The notes under the pieces: generated by a model
The model's database searches: none
What the model saw: only the letters and a program-made list of their open reading frames with translations
Told to the model about the DNA's origin: nothing
Position numbers and translations under genes: made by a program
Shown here: positions 9,773 through 19,931 of the stretch, one piece after another
Layout of the letters: each line of letters opens with the position of its first letter
Numbering within the stretch: position 1 is the first letter of the stretch
Assembly: GCA_000634735.1 (NCBI GenBank)
Contig: JFLG01000019.1
Location: 1-64,000 of the forward strand
Length of the DNA: 64,000 nt
Source of the DNA: Prochlorococcus sp. scB241_528N17
GTDB lineage: Bacteria; Cyanobacteriota; Cyanobacteriia; PCC-6307; Cyanobiaceae
Reading direction: 5' to 3'

Positions 9773-10738
9773 GTGGCTTGGATTTTAATTGTTTTTTTAA
9801 TATTACTAGGAGGATTAATTGCACCATTTGGGGATATTCTTGGAACAAAGATTGGTAAAGCAAGGTTTAGTATCTTAAAATTAAGACCGAAAAAAACAGC
9901 AACTATAATAACTATCATTACTGGTGGATTTATTAGTTCAATATCAATAGGGTTATTGATTTTAGTAAGTGAAGAATTCAGACAGAGGCTTTTTGTTGAT
10001 ATTCCTTTTTTGCAAAAAACTTTAGATGAAAGTAAAAAGGCTTTAATCCCTTTACAGGAAGAACAAAAGGAACTTGAAGGTAAAATTATTCAAAAAGAAA
10101 AAGAGTTAAATCAATTAAAAAATAATATTAAAGAATTTAGGAGAGGAAATATTGTGATTAAAAGAGGACAGACTTTATTTATAGCTGAAATCAATTCTAG
10201 TTCAAATGTAAAACTAGACTTTCCAAAAATCTACAATGAAGCTGATAAATTTGTAAGGAAAATTGTTATTCCAAATAATAAAGAAGTAACAAATATTCTT
10301 TTGTGGAGACCAAGTGATATTACAAAAATTCAGACTATAGTAGCTGGAGGTGGCAACTGGATTTTACTAATCAAATCCGCAACTAATGTTTTAAAAGGTG
10401 ATAATTATGTTTTTGTATCTCCTGATTTATTAGAGAATAAATTTATAGTCAAAAAAGGTGATGTTATTACAAGTTCAATTCTGGGAGAAGGTGATTTAAA
10501 TCTTAAATCAATAAATTTAAAAATTAAATCATTGCTTAGAGAAACAAGGGATGAAATTAAGTCAAAAGGATCACAAGTTAGTGAAATTAAAACAACTGGA
10601 AATTTTGTAAGAAAAATTAGGGAATTTCTTCAAGAAAATCAAAATATCAAATTTAAGTTGGAAGTAGTATCTTTGAGAGATAGTAAAACTGTAGAACCCA
10701 TAGTCGTTGAAATCAATATTTTAAAGATTGCATCTTAA
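9773..10738 (+). CDS. DUF3084 membrane-anchored coiled-coil protein
   Basis: A 321-residue cyanobacterial protein with two hydrophobic helices at the N-terminus (about residues 2-20 and 43-66), then a charged coiled-coil region (about 85-125), then a soluble domain of repeated short strands. This matches the DUF3084 family; its function is unknown to me. GTG start, 39 bp after ntcA. The next gene starts immediately after its stop (TAAATG), so the two are translationally adjacent. Confidence 0.8.
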   Translation: MAWILIVFLILLGGLIAPFGDILGTKIGKARFSILKLRPKKTATIITIITGGFISSISIGLLILVSEEFRQRLFVDIPFLQKTLDESKKALIPLQEEQKELEGKIIQKEKELNQLKNNIKEFRRGNIVIKRGQTLFIAEINSSSNVKLDFPKIYNEADKFVRKIVIPNNKEVTNILLWRPSDITKIQTIVAGGGNWILLIKSATNVLKGDNYVFVSPDLLENKFIVKKGDVITSSILGEGDLNLKSINLKIKSLLRETRDEIKSKGSQVSEIKTTGNFVRKIREFLQENQNIKFKLEVVSLRDSKTVEPIVVEINILKIAS

Positions 10739-11176
10739 ATGCCCAGAGTTATAACTATTGATCCCGGGAAAAATAAATGCGGCTTAGTATTAGCTGAAAT
10801 AAGTGAAAAAAAAGTTTATGAAGCGATTATTCTTAAAAGTGAATTAATTGAGAATTATGTCAGAAATTTAATTGCCGCTGAGGACATATCACAAATTATT
10901 ATTGGTAATGGCACTACAAGTGGTGAAATTAGACAAAAACTATATTTTTTTAAAAAAGAAATAATAACTTTTGAGGAAAAAAATACTACCTACAGGTCTA
11001 AAGCAAGATATTTCGAACTTTTCCCAATTAGTGGTCTGAAGTTTTTAATGCCTAGAGAGGTTTTTCTCCTTAATAAAAACCTTGATGCGATATCAGCATT
11101 GGTTATTTTAGAAGATTTTTGCAAAACTAAGTTTACTTTGAATAAAAATATAGATTTCAAAACTTGGCTGAAATAG
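10739..11176 (+). CDS. YqgF/RuvX-like RNase H-fold protein
   Basis: A 145-residue protein with RNase H-fold hallmarks of the YqgF/Holliday-junction-resolvase-like group: a first-strand aspartate in TIDPGKNKCGLVLAE (residues 6-20), a second strand IIIGNGTTSGE, and a C-terminal aspartate in NLDAISALVI. It may be a nuclease acting on RNA or DNA; the sequence does not say which. Last gene of the ntcA unit, with a 20-nt 3' overlap with the convergent DUF3146 gene. Confidence 0.75.
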   Translation: MPRVITIDPGKNKCGLVLAEISEKKVYEAIILKSELIENYVRNLIAAEDISQIIIGNGTTSGEIRQKLYFFKKEIITFEEKNTTYRSKARYFELFPISGLKFLMPREVFLLNKNLDAISALVILEDFCKTKFTLNKNIDFKTWLK

Positions 11177-11414
11177 TAAACTTATATTCGTGCCCTGTTT
11201 CTAGTTCATAATCTTTTTTTAATAAGAATCTCAATAAGGCGTCCTCAATTAATGCTCTTCCCAGGGGTGGATTTACTTTTAATAGACCTTTATTAAAGGA
11301 CCATGTAAAAGTCCATTTAAATTGACTAGCTTCCACTACCCCCTGAATTTGCTTTTTTGAAAAGCAATATTCCTTAACACTTACATTGGCAATCGTTTCA
11401 GGTTTTGAACGCAT
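11157..11414 (-). CDS. DUF3146 family protein
   Basis: An 85-residue soluble protein. PETIANV near the N-terminus, FKWTFTWSF, PPLGRALIEDALLRFLL and the ending YKFTISAKF match the cyanobacterial DUF3146 family as I recall it. The function is unknown. It starts 3 bp after pth ends, so the two are likely co-transcribed. Confidence 0.85.
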   Translation of the reverse strand: MRSKPETIANVSVKEYCFSKKQIQGVVEASQFKWTFTWSFNKGLLKVNPPLGRALIEDALLRFLLKKDYELETGHEYKFTISAKF

Positions 11415-11417
11415 TTC

Positions 11418-12020
11418 TTAAGGTTGGTCTTTGTCAAAAGAATTTAATTCATTAATTATAAATTCTTCTTTTTTAGTATTTATTTGTTCGAGGGATTCTA
11501 TAACTCTCTTATACACTTTATCTAATATTGATTTTTCTTCTATGGAAATATTTCCTAATACATGTGAAATGGTATTGAAATTATTTTTTCCTTTTGTTAG
11601 AGGAGGTGAACCAATACCAATTCTTATTCTCTTAAAGTTTTGAGTTTGTAATTTTTCAATAATACTTTTAAGACCATTATGTCCACCTGAGCTTCCTTTT
11701 GTTCTAAATCTTATTTTTCCAAGGGGAAGATCTTTATCATCGACTATTATAAAAATTTGATCTAAATTTATTTTGTACCAATCAACTATTGCTCGGACAG
11801 CATCACCACTGTTATTCATAAAAGTATTTGGCAAAAATAACCTGAAATTAGAATCATTGATTTGAAATTCTGAGCAGGAACTTTTAAGCTTATCTTTTAA
11901 TAAAAAATTTGAATTATATTTTTTCGAAAAATTTTCAAGAAGCAAGAAACCTATATTATGTCTATTGTTTAAATATTTTTTTCCAGGATTCCCAAGGCCA
12001 ATTAAAAATATTTCTTTCAT
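11418..12020 (-). CDS. pth: peptidyl-tRNA hydrolase
   Basis: Releases tRNA from stalled peptidyl-tRNAs. The 200 residues open with IGLGNPGKKYLNNRHNIGF, which holds the catalytic histidine (H21 of the N-RHN motif) and the substrate asparagine, followed by the conserved NTFMNNSGDAV, VDDKDLPLGKIR and GGHNGLKSI blocks. Bacterial type, near-standard length. It sits between psbH (upstream, 136 bp) and DUF3146 (downstream). Confidence 0.96.
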   Translation of the reverse strand: MKEIFLIGLGNPGKKYLNNRHNIGFLLLENFSKKYNSNFLLKDKLKSSCSEFQINDSNFRLFLPNTFMNNSGDAVRAIVDWYKINLDQIFIIVDDKDLPLGKIRFRTKGSSGGHNGLKSIIEKLQTQNFKRIRIGIGSPPLTKGKNNFNTISHVLGNISIEEKSILDKVYKRVIESLEQINTKKEEFIINELNSFDKDQP

Positions 12021-12156
12021 GATCTAATTCTAAATCCCATTATTATTGAGAATTATGAATATATATATAACTATAACTAATTAATAAAAAAATTTTTAAA
12101 AAAGTTATTCAGCAATCTACAGATGAACCAAATAACTTTAGAGAAAATTCATAAAT

Positions 12157-12357
12157 TTAGTTTCCGTTCCAATCTACTGAGAAACCTTGCAGTAGTAACG
12201 ATTGGTTATAAATTTGAAGAAGAATAACTAAAAAAACAAGTAGCAATAGCCCTATGACAGTCATAACAGGAACTGCACCCCAACCAGGTACAACTTTTCC
12301 TTGACCTGAATTGCCAATTGCTTTTAGAAGACTGCCTAAGGCTGTTTTTTGACCCAT
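12157..12357 (-). CDS. psbH: photosystem II protein PsbH
   Basis: A 66-residue single-span thylakoid protein: polar N-terminus [12 protein letters not shown], the PGWGAVPVM segment before the membrane helix (about residues 29-49), and the [14 protein letters not shown] tail typical of PsbH. It helps stabilise the PSII core. Divergent from psbN with 79 bp between start codons; that spacer carries a perfect inverted repeat (12391-12408). Confidence 0.97.
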
Positions 12358-12390
12358 TTGAATTCACAAAATCGAATATTATTTCGCTAT

Positions 12391-12408
12391 TGTATAAGAA
12401 CTTATACA
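12391..12408. promoter_or_regulatory. perfect 8-bp inverted repeat in the psbH/psbN spacer
   Basis: TGTATAAG and its exact complement CTTATACA are separated by two bases. Each strand therefore carries a -10-like TATAAG pointing to one of the divergent genes, 38 bp before the psbN start and 43 bp before the psbH start. It could be a shared operator or a back-to-back pair of -10 elements; no good -35 is visible. Confidence 0.4.
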
Positions 12409-12436
12409 TAAATTGTTTACAAACTTAGCAAAATTG

Positions 12437-12589
12437 ATGCAAACTTTATCATCCGCTCCAGATCCTGCAGTTTCCGTAGCAGTAACAATTCTGGCATTAC
12501 TTCTAGCTTTAACCGGTTTTGGTCTTTGGACTGCATTTGGACCTAAAGCCGCAAAGCTTACGGATCCTTGGGATGACCACGATGATTAA
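12437..12589 (+). CDS. psbN: PsbN, small thylakoid protein for PSII assembly
   Basis: A 50-codon gene: a short polar start, one membrane helix (about residues 12-32) and the conserved FGPKAAKLTDPWDDHDD tail that identifies PsbN. It is needed for assembly of PSII rather than being a stable subunit. On the strand opposite to psbH, as in many cyanobacteria and chloroplasts. Followed 108 bp later by psbI. Confidence 0.95.
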   Translation: MQTLSSAPDPAVSVAVTILALLLALTGFGLWTAFGPKAAKLTDPWDDHDD

Positions 12590-12697
12590 TCCTCCTTAAA
12601 GTATTTCAAAATTTTCCAAAAATACAAAAAGTAAACAATTAATCATAGTTTAATTATAAATTTAATAGGATATAAATCTGTCAGCACTTGTAATTCC

Positions 12698-12826
12698 ATG
12701 CTCGCCTTAAAAATTTCTGTTTACACTATTGTCTTTTTCTTTGTTGGAATATTTCTTTTCGGATTTTTAGCAAGTGATCCAACAAGAACGCCAAACAGAA
12801 AAGACCTAGAAAGTCCTCAAGATTAA
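12698..12826 (+). CDS. psbI: photosystem II reaction-centre protein PsbI
   Basis: A 42-codon gene: [12 protein letters not shown] opens the single membrane helix, followed by the [22 protein letters not shown] stromal tail diagnostic of PsbI. It binds the D1/D2 core near the chlorophyll periphery. ATG start; the next gene begins 22 bp downstream. Confidence 0.96.
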
Positions 12827-12847
12827 TTTCTTAAATGAATTTTTAAA

Positions 12848-14842
12848 TTGATTTCAGGAATATCAAAAAAAATAATATTTTTATCTTTTCTATTTATTAA
12901 TTTTCTGCAGCCATCAAAATCAGCTGATCTCACAAAAATTAATAAAAATATCAATAACCAATACACCAAATTTCATTGGCCTTATATTCTTAATGAAAAA
13001 ATTTTTTCAAGTAATTTAAAAAGTTTTAATGAAAATTATTCCTATGTAAATTTACTATGGAAAAATTTTGATTCACTTTTAGTGGCTAAAGCCGAAAAGA
13101 AACAAGAGTTAATAATCCAAGCCGATAAACAGTCTGAAATAAATGATGTTATTTATGCGGAGGGAAATGTATCCGTTGCTTATAGAGGCAAAATGCTCAA
13201 AGCAGATACTTTAATTTACGATAAGTTAAACAAAAAAATTAGTGCTAAGGGAAATATATCTTTGGAATTAGGTGATCAATATTTCAAAGTTGAACAACTT
13301 GAGTACAGTTTTATTAGTGAGAAAGGATATTTATTAGATGTTGAGGGATTTATTAATACCAACAAATTGATAGATGACTTGTCGTCAAATTTCAGCATAT
13401 TAGACTCTGATAAAATAGACAATTTACTTCAATCTAAAAAAAAGGAAGTTTTAAATACTCCTAGCAAGGTTGAAAATTGGTTGTTTTTTACAGATAAAAT
13501 ATCTATAGATGGCCAAAAATGGGAAAGTAAGAAGGCTATATTTAGTAACGATTTACTTGAATCGAAACAGGTTAAATTAGCTATTAATTCATTAAAAGTT
13601 ATTTCTGAAGGAGATAAATTACGATTTAAGTCATCAATAAATTATTTAATATTTGAAGAAAAAGTGTCAATTCCTTTTTGGCTTGGAGATAGAACTTTAA
13701 CAAATTCTGGAGAATTCTTTGACTTTAAAAATAGGTGGAATTTAGGATATGAAAACTTAGATAAGGATGGGTATTTTATTGGTAGGAAATTTAACTCTAT
13801 AGATATTAAGGATGATTTTGTTCTTGATTTAGAGCCGCAATTTCTTATTCAAAGGTCATTAAAAGGGTATACAAAAAGTTTTGTTGAGAAGGACGAATCA
13901 ATCACTTCAGAAAGGGTTAAGAGAAATTCAAGTTTTGAAGATTATTTTGCTCTAAAATCTAAGATAAAAGGCCCAATAAAAAATTGGGACTTAGAAATAG
14001 TCAAGAATTTAAATTCTCTTGATTTTGATAAATTTTCAGATGCATTTAGATTTAAAACTGAATTGAGTAAAGAAATTGATCTATTAGATTCAATATGGGA
14101 AAAAAGTTTTTATGGAATTTATAGAGAGAGGGTATGGAATGGTTCATTGGGTGAAGCAGAAATTTACTCAGGTTTTGGTTCAAAATTAAAAAAAGAAAAT
14201 AATTGGATTGTTGATGGCATTAAAAAGTCGGAATTTTTATCTTTAGGTTTTGCCAAGATAAAAGCAGAGGGTTTGAATACTAAAAATTTAGTAACTAACC
14301 TAAAAGGTAATTTGTTTTATTCTCTTGATCAGAAATTTCCAATCAGTATCGTAGAACCTAAAAAGAAATCTGTTGATATTTCATATAATTACATTCCTGA
14401 ACCAATAACCAAAGGACTAAGTCTTAATACAAAATTAGAATTATCTTATTCTCTCTATGAAAATGGGGATCATCAAGAATATTTAGGTTTAGGCGCTGGC
14501 CCAGAATATATAATGGGTAATTTTAAAAATAAAACTTTTGACTATACTCGGATAAGTCTTTTACCTTTCTATAAATTTAATGGTGGTGAAAGTGTTTTTA
14601 AGTTTGATCAAAATTATGATAACTTCACCTTAGATATTTCTTTTGATCAGCAATTATATGGACCTATCATTCTCAAGAGTTTTGGGATTTTAAACCTAAC
14701 AAATGATTCAAATGATTATGGTGAATTTATAGATTCTAAAATTTCTTTAAATTGGAAAAAAAGATCCTATGAATTTGGTATTTTTTATCAGCCTCATAAT
14801 CAAGCAGGAGGTATTTCTTTTAGCCTCTATGGATTTAAATAG
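12848..14842 (+). CDS. outer-membrane LPS-transport-like protein (DUF3769 / OstA-like)
   Basis: A 664-residue protein with a signal-peptide-like N-terminus (about residues 7-26), an LptA/OstA-like segment (LIIQADKQSEINDVIYAEGNV and a further repeat to about residue 145), and a long C-terminal part rich in alternating polar/hydrophobic strands ending in a terminal phenylalanine-lysine, which suggests an outer-membrane beta-barrel. It resembles the cyanobacterial DUF3769 group, taken to be the LptD-equivalent for LPS transport. The start is a weak TTG at 12848; the next downstream ATGs would remove the signal peptide. Its stop abuts leuD. Confidence 0.75.
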   Translation: MISGISKKIIFLSFLFINFLQPSKSADLTKINKNINNQYTKFHWPYILNEKIFSSNLKSFNENYSYVNLLWKNFDSLLVAKAEKKQELIIQADKQSEINDVIYAEGNVSVAYRGKMLKADTLIYDKLNKKISAKGNISLELGDQYFKVEQLEYSFISEKGYLLDVEGFINTNKLIDDLSSNFSILDSDKIDNLLQSKKKEVLNTPSKVENWLFFTDKISIDGQKWESKKAIFSNDLLESKQVKLAINSLKVISEGDKLRFKSSINYLIFEEKVSIPFWLGDRTLTNSGEFFDFKNRWNLGYENLDKDGYFIGRKFNSIDIKDDFVLDLEPQFLIQRSLKGYTKSFVEKDESITSERVKRNSSFEDYFALKSKIKGPIKNWDLEIVKNLNSLDFDKFSDAFRFKTELSKEIDLLDSIWEKSFYGIYRERVWNGSLGEAEIYSGFGSKLKKENNWIVDGIKKSEFLSLGFAKIKAEGLNTKNLVTNLKGNLFYSLDQKFPISIVEPKKKSVDISYNYIPEPITKGLSLNTKLELSYSLYENGDHQEYLGLGAGPEYIMGNFKNKTFDYTRISLLPFYKFNGGESVFKFDQNYDNFTLDISFDQQLYGPIILKSFGILNLTNDSNDYGEFIDSKISLNWKKRSYEFGIFYQPHNQAGGISFSLYGFK

Positions 14843-15466
14843 CTATAAAAAATTAGTATTAAATTGTGTATAAGGTAATTGGTTAAATTTATTTTCTATT
14901 AAATTTTCATTGTCAAGTAATGTTGAAGTAGCATCCCATTCTCCTGATAAAAACATTTTTCTTGAGCTTTCCTTAATCTTAAGATTGAAATTAAAATCTT
15001 TTGATTCTGCTGATGAATTTTTAAGATCAATTTCTAAGAATAAAGATTGATTATCACAATAGTTTTGTATTTCTTCTATGGATTTTTTAGGTAGCGTAAA
15101 ACATGGAATTCCTATCGCAATACAGTTACTGTAAAAAATGTCGGCGAAACTCTCACCTATGATTGCTTTTATACCCCATCTCATAAGCGCTTGGGGGGCA
15201 TGTTCTCTGCTGGAACCACATCCAAAATTGCTATTAACAACTAGTATTGAGGCATGTTTGTTTTTCTCTAGATCAAAAGGATGCTTACCTTTTAAAGTTT
15301 TTCTATCGTCCTCAAAAACAGATTCACCTAATGAATCAAAGTTAACACATTTCAAAAAACGCGCTGGAATTATCCGATCTGTATCAATGTCGTTACCAAT
15401 CAAGGAGATGCATTGCCCGTTCATATTAGAAATTTTTCCAATTGGTGGAGTAAATTCTGATTTCAT
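14843..15466 (-). CDS. leuD: 3-isopropylmalate dehydratase small subunit
   Basis: The small (swivel) subunit of isopropylmalate isomerase in leucine synthesis. The 207 residues carry IDTDRIIPARFLK near the N-terminus and the characteristic NFGCGSSREHAPQAL substrate loop (about residues 75-95). Its start overlaps the leuC stop by one base, so the two are translationally coupled. Confidence 0.97.
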   Translation of the reverse strand: MKSEFTPPIGKISNMNGQCISLIGNDIDTDRIIPARFLKCVNFDSLGESVFEDDRKTLKGKHPFDLEKNKHASILVVNSNFGCGSSREHAPQALMRWGIKAIIGESFADIFYSNCIAIGIPCFTLPKKSIEEIQNYCDNQSLFLEIDLKNSSAESKDFNFNLKIKESSRKMFLSGEWDATSTLLDNENLIENKFNQLPYTQFNTNFL

Positions 15467-16872
15467 CAGTTGATAAACTCTCTAACGTCACTGACTTTGC
15501 CATTAATTGCAGCAGCAGCAACCATTGCTGGACTCATGAGAAGTGTTCTTCCACTGGGAGAACCTTGCCTACCCTTGAAATTTCTATTACTAGAACTAGC
15601 ACTAACTTGATTACCTATAAGCTTATCTGAATTCATTGCTAAACACATTGAGCAGCCAGGCTCTCTCCATTGAAATCCAGAATCCTTAAAAATCTGATCA
15701 ATACCTTCTTGTTTTGCTTCAGTTGCCACTTTTTCTGAACCTGGAACTGCAAATGCTTTGACATTCTTGGATACTTTTTTGCCTTTTAATACTTTAGCTG
15801 CAACTCTTAAGTCACTTATTCTTCCATTTGTGCAACTACCTATGAAACAAACATCTACAGGAGTATCTTTTATTAATTGTCCAGGCTTGAAACTCATATA
15901 TTCATAAGCCTCCTCTGCAACTAATTTATCATTTGGGGATAAGTCATCTAAAAGAGGGATTTGTTGATTAATACTTATACTTTGGCCGGGAGTAATCCCC
16001 CAGGTTACGGTTGGTTCTACCTTTGAAGCATCTAATTTAAATACATCATCATAAATTGAATTTTCATCGCTTTTTAATGATTCCCACCATCTGAGCGCTT
16101 TATCCCAATGCTCATTTTTTGGAGCATATAATTTATTTTTAATGTAGCTAAAGGTCTTTTCATCAGGGTTGATGTAGCCGCATCTTGCTCCTCCTTCAAT
16201 AGACATATTGCATATAGTCATCCTTTCTTCCATTGATAATTCATGTATCGCAGGTCCTGCGAATTCATATGCAAAACCTACTCCTGCCTTTACACCAAGT
16301 TTATTGATTATATGGAGGACTAAATCCTTAGCATAAACTCCCTTGGATAATGTATTGTCACACCAAATCTGTCTCACTTTCAATTTATTCATGGCTATGG
16401 TTTGGGTAGCAAGAACATCTCTTACTTGACTTGTACCTATGCCAAAAGCAATTGACCCAAAAGCTCCATGAGTTGATGTATGAGAATCTCCGCAAGCGAT
16501 TGTCATTCCTGGCTGAGTTAGGCCTAATTCCGGTGCTACTACATGAACTATTCCTTGATTACCACTACCAATATTAAAAAATCTTATTTTATGTTCTAAG
16601 CAATTCTTCTCAAGTGTTTCAATCATTTGTTCAGCGAGATTATCTTTGAAAGGCCTGCTCTGATTATCTGTTGGCACAATATGATCAACAGTAGCAACAG
16701 TTCTATCAGGGAATTTTACTTTTAATTTTTTGTCCTTTAATGCACCAAATGCTTGAGGACTCGTCACTTCATGGATAAGGTGAAGACCAATAAATATTTG
16801 ATCAGATCCTCCAGGAAGACTTGAAACCTTATGTAAATCCCAAACTTTATCAAATAGGGTATCTTGACTCAA
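15466..16872 (-). CDS. leuC: 3-isopropylmalate dehydratase large subunit
   Basis: The [4Fe-4S] aconitase-type subunit that converts 2-isopropylmalate to 3-isopropylmalate. All three cluster cysteines are in standard context: C in FIGSCTNGR, then [12 protein letters not shown] near residues 405-415. [10 protein letters not shown] and the C-terminal [22 protein letters not shown] block are also present. 468 residues, as expected. Lies 13 bp after cinA, in the glyA-cinA-leuC-leuD unit. Confidence 0.97.
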   Translation of the reverse strand: MSQDTLFDKVWDLHKVSSLPGGSDQIFIGLHLIHEVTSPQAFGALKDKKLKVKFPDRTVATVDHIVPTDNQSRPFKDNLAEQMIETLEKNCLEHKIRFFNIGSGNQGIVHVVAPELGLTQPGMTIACGDSHTSTHGAFGSIAFGIGTSQVRDVLATQTIAMNKLKVRQIWCDNTLSKGVYAKDLVLHIINKLGVKAGVGFAYEFAGPAIHELSMEERMTICNMSIEGGARCGYINPDEKTFSYIKNKLYAPKNEHWDKALRWWESLKSDENSIYDDVFKLDASKVEPTVTWGITPGQSISINQQIPLLDDLSPNDKLVAEEAYEYMSFKPGQLIKDTPVDVCFIGSCTNGRISDLRVAAKVLKGKKVSKNVKAFAVPGSEKVATEAKQEGIDQIFKDSGFQWREPGCSMCLAMNSDKLIGNQVSASSSNRNFKGRQGSPSGRTLLMSPAMVAAAAINGKVSDVREFIN

Positions 16873-16885
16873 TTTGTAAAAATAG

Positions 16886-18160
16886 TTACTTACTATTCGA
16901 TAATAGGATTAATCGGAGGCTGTTCAAACACACATTTACACTTAGTCTTTGAATTTCTATTCGATTTCGTGTTGAGTTAAATAGTTTTTTTATATTAGTT
17001 ATATGATTATTTGGTCCTGAAATTGAAATATAGACAAGTCCAACTGGTTTATCTTGACTGCCTCCGTTAGGACCAGCTATTCCACTAATTGCTATTGCCC
17101 AATCTGCTCCTAATTTCTCTTTTACATTAATTGCCATGGCCTCACAAACTTCTTCAGAAACAGCTCCATATTTTGTAAGCTTTTCTTTAGAAATATTTAA
17201 TAATGAATTTTTTAGTTCATTACTATAGGAAACAATACTACCTTGAAAAACTTGAGATGAGCCTGATATTGAAGTTAGTGATGAAGATAGAAGGCCTCCG
17301 GTGCAGGATTCAGCAAAAACAATAGTTTCGTTCCTTTTGGTTAATTCTTTTATTAAAACGCTAGGAAGAGTATCATTATCCTCTCCAAAAATAAATTTTG
17401 AAAAATCTTTTTTTAATTTTTCTTTAATAGGTTTAATTATATTTTTTGCTTCTAGGTCGTTCTTTGCTCGCGCGGTGATTCTGAGTTTAACCTCTCCTAA
17501 GTTTGCATATGGAGCAACGGTAGGGTTTTTAAGATTTAATAGATCATTAATTTTTTCAGCAACGCTTGATTCTCCAATACCCGCAAATTTAAGAGTATTT
17601 GAAAAAAAGGAATAATTATCTGAGAATTTGGTTTTAATGAAATCATACGCCGTCTCTTCCCACATAGTTTTCATTTCACTGGGAACTCCTGGGAAAGTAA
17701 GGATAGTAAAATCTTTTACTGGTTCCCAAATCATTCCTGGCGCAGTGCCCCTAGGGTTATTAATAATTTGAGCATTTTCTGGGAAGAAACATTGTTTCCT
17801 TAAGCTAGAAGAATCGTCTTGGAGCTTTGAGTTTGAAAGTTTTTGTTTAATTTCATTCCATAAGAGCGGTCTTTCAAAAAGAGATACATTAAAAGATTTG
17901 GCTATTGCTTCAGTAGTCAAGTCATCTGGGGTGGGTCCCAAGCCACCAGTTGTAATTAGAAGATTACTTCTTTTCGATATTTCTTGAATTACTTTCATAA
18001 TTCGATCACAATTATCACCGACAGTTGATTGTCTAAAGTGATTTAAGCCTAATTGAGATAACTGTTCAGAAATCCATTGAGCATTTGTATTGATAATATT
18101 TCCTAAGAGTAGCTCTGTTCCAATAGAAAGAATTTCAACTCCCTTGGAGTTAGGACTCAT
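16886..18160 (-). CDS. cinA: CinA-like protein (molybdopterin-binding plus NMN deamidase domains)
   Basis: The N-terminal half has the MoaB/MogA-like fold with [16 protein letters not shown] and [13 protein letters not shown]; the C-terminal half has the nicotinamide-nucleotide deamidase signature [13 protein letters not shown] and GIAGPNGGS. The 424 residues match the two-domain CinA form, which recycles NAD(P) by-products. Overlaps the glyA stop by 4 nt (ATGA). Confidence 0.95.
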   Translation of the reverse strand: MSPNSKGVEILSIGTELLLGNIINTNAQWISEQLSQLGLNHFRQSTVGDNCDRIMKVIQEISKRSNLLITTGGLGPTPDDLTTEAIAKSFNVSLFERPLLWNEIKQKLSNSKLQDDSSSLRKQCFFPENAQIINNPRGTAPGMIWEPVKDFTILTFPGVPSEMKTMWEETAYDFIKTKFSDNYSFFSNTLKFAGIGESSVAEKINDLLNLKNPTVAPYANLGEVKLRITARAKNDLEAKNIIKPIKEKLKKDFSKFIFGEDNDTLPSVLIKELTKRNETIVFAESCTGGLLSSSLTSISGSSQVFQGSIVSYSNELKNSLLNISKEKLTKYGAVSEEVCEAMAINVKEKLGADWAIAISGIAGPNGGSQDKPVGLVYISISGPNNHITNIKKLFNSTRNRIEIQRLSVNVCLNSLRLILLSNSK

Positions 18161-19428
18161 TTAATTGATGCTTCAAGTTTGCCTTCATAAAGAGGAAAAC
18201 GATTACATAAGGTTAATACTCTTTCTTTACATTGACTTTCAATCAGTGAATCGTCTGGGTTAAGTAATCTATCAGCAATAATTTCGCCAACTTCAGCAAA
18301 AGCATCCTCATTAAAGCCTCTAGTAGTTAAAGCAGCAGTTCCCAACCTTAGTCCGCTGGTTACAAAAGGTGATTCAGGGTCAAATGGAACAGTATTTTTA
18401 TTTGCAGTGATATTTACTTCACTTACAAGTAAGTCAGCAATCTTACCAGTCATATTGATACTTCTTAAATCGAGTAAAACAATATGGTTATCAGTGCCTC
18501 CACTAACGATATTAATACCTCTATTTATTAAAGTTGAAGCTAGAACTTTTGCATTTTTTATTACTTGTTGGGAATAATTAACGAAATCTGGCTGCAAGGC
18601 TTCTCCAAATGCAACTGCTTTAGCTGCAATTATATGTTCGAGGGGCCCACCCTGAGTTCCAGGGAAAACAGATTTATCAAATTTCTTTCCAAATTCTGCA
18701 TCTTTACACAAGATAAGTCCCCCTCTAGGCCCTCTTAATGTTTTATGAGTAGTTGTGGTTACTACATCACAATATGGTATTGGATTTGGGTGAAGTTTAC
18801 TTGCTACAAGACCGGCGATGTGTGCAATATCAGCCATTAAGAATGCACCAACTTCATCTGCAATATTTCTAAATGACTCAAAATCGATTGCTCTTGGATA
18901 AGCAGAATATCCACATATGATTAATTTTGGTTTTGTTTCAAGTGCTATCTCTCTTATTTCATCAAAATTTAATTCACTAGTTTCTTTATTTACACCATAG
19001 TGAACTGCATTGAACCATTTACCACTCATATTTACTGGAGACCCATGAGTTAGGTGTCCACCATGAGATAAATCCATCCCCATGATTGTGTCGCCAGGTT
19101 TAAGTAGACTAAGGAAAACAGCAGCATTTGCCTGAGCTCCACTATGGGGTTGAACATTAGCCCAATTTGCATTAAATAATTTTTTCGCTCTCTGAATAGC
19201 TAATTCTTCGATTTCATCAACAAATTCACATCCCCCGTAATATCTTTTTTGGGGTAATCCCTCGGCGTATTTATTTGTAAGTACGGAACCTTGAGCCTGC
19301 ATAACGGCAATTGATGCGAAATTTTCGCTTGCGATTAACTCAAGATGAGTTTCCTGCCTATTTTTTTCAGAGTTAATAAAATTTGATATTACTGGATCAC
19401 TTTCTTTAAGATTTTGAAGGATATTCAT
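18157..19428 (-). CDS. glyA: serine hydroxymethyltransferase
   Basis: PLP enzyme interconverting serine and glycine while charging tetrahydrofolate with one-carbon units. The PLP lysine lies in [20 protein letters not shown] and [21 protein letters not shown] near the N-terminus are diagnostic. 423 residues. First gene of the cinA-leuC-leuD unit; tRNA-Arg lies 77 bp upstream on the same strand. Confidence 0.98.
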   Translation of the reverse strand: MNILQNLKESDPVISNFINSEKNRQETHLELIASENFASIAVMQAQGSVLTNKYAEGLPQKRYYGGCEFVDEIEELAIQRAKKLFNANWANVQPHSGAQANAAVFLSLLKPGDTIMGMDLSHGGHLTHGSPVNMSGKWFNAVHYGVNKETSELNFDEIREIALETKPKLIICGYSAYPRAIDFESFRNIADEVGAFLMADIAHIAGLVASKLHPNPIPYCDVVTTTTHKTLRGPRGGLILCKDAEFGKKFDKSVFPGTQGGPLEHIIAAKAVAFGEALQPDFVNYSQQVIKNAKVLASTLINRGINIVSGGTDNHIVLLDLRSINMTGKIADLLVSEVNITANKNTVPFDPESPFVTSGLRLGTAALTTRGFNEDAFAEVGEIIADRLLNPDDSLIESQCKERVLTLCNRFPLYEGKLEASIK

Positions 19429-19505
19429 TGAATTTGATAAGTAATACCCATAATATAGACGATATTTTTTAGAAAAATATAAAAAGAATATTTCAGAATT
19501 TTAAA

Positions 19506-19579
19506 CGCGCCTGGAGAGATTCGAACTCCCGACACCCTGATCCGTAGTCAGGTGCTCTAATCCACTGAGCTACAGGCGC
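19506..19579 (-). tRNA. tRNA-Arg (anticodon ACG)
   Basis: Reading the minus strand, a 7-bp acceptor stem (GCGCCTG with CAGGCGC), a standard D-arm, the anticodon stem CTGA.. with loop CTACGGA, and a T-arm with GTTCGAATC are present. The anticodon ACG would be deaminated to ICG and read CGN codons. No CCA is encoded. It lies in core sequence with no sign of an integrated element. Confidence 0.96.
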
Positions 19580-19635
19580 ATAATTATGTAATATCTCTGT
19601 TTCAGGGTCTCTTAGTCAACTAGATTTCGGGTAAA

Positions 19636-19917
19636 ATGTCTATTATTAACAATCTAATTATTAATATGCCTATAAAGTGGTACGGAAATGGTGACTCAGA
19701 AGATCCTATCTATAAACATTTTTCTCGAATAGTAAATTTTGTTATTCACTGCATGATATTTACTGCGATTGTAAGTGGCACGTGGCTTTTAAAAGAGATT
19801 AAATATGAAATCAGCTATTTTAATAATTTTGCAATTGTCTGGTCAGTTCTTTTGGCCTCCCATTTACTTTTCGTAATTATAAATAAACCTAAAGATACTT
19901 CAAAACAATCAACTTAA
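19636..19917 (+). CDS. small conserved two-helix membrane protein
   Basis: Up to 93 residues with two hydrophobic helices (about residues 31-51 and 62-82) separated by a short charged loop, and a polar tail. I do not recognise a named family, but a W-YG-.DSEDP.Y segment before the helices looks conserved rather than random. A start at 19666 (MPIKWYG) is possible and would remove ten residues. Followed 14 bp later by DUF3181, so likely co-transcribed. Confidence 0.7.
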   Translation: MSIINNLIINMPIKWYGNGDSEDPIYKHFSRIVNFVIHCMIFTAIVSGTWLLKEIKYEISYFNNFAIVWSVLLASHLLFVIINKPKDTSKQST

Positions 19918-19931
19918 ATTAATTTCTATTT

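Noticed and set aside
12206..12409. 67-codon open frame on the minus strand overlapping psbH
   Set aside because: It is a shifted frame of psbH with no recognisable sequence; psbH is clear.
19506..19579. tRNA-Arg as an integration site of a genomic island
   Set aside because: No integrase, no direct repeat of the tRNA end and only core genes on both sides.
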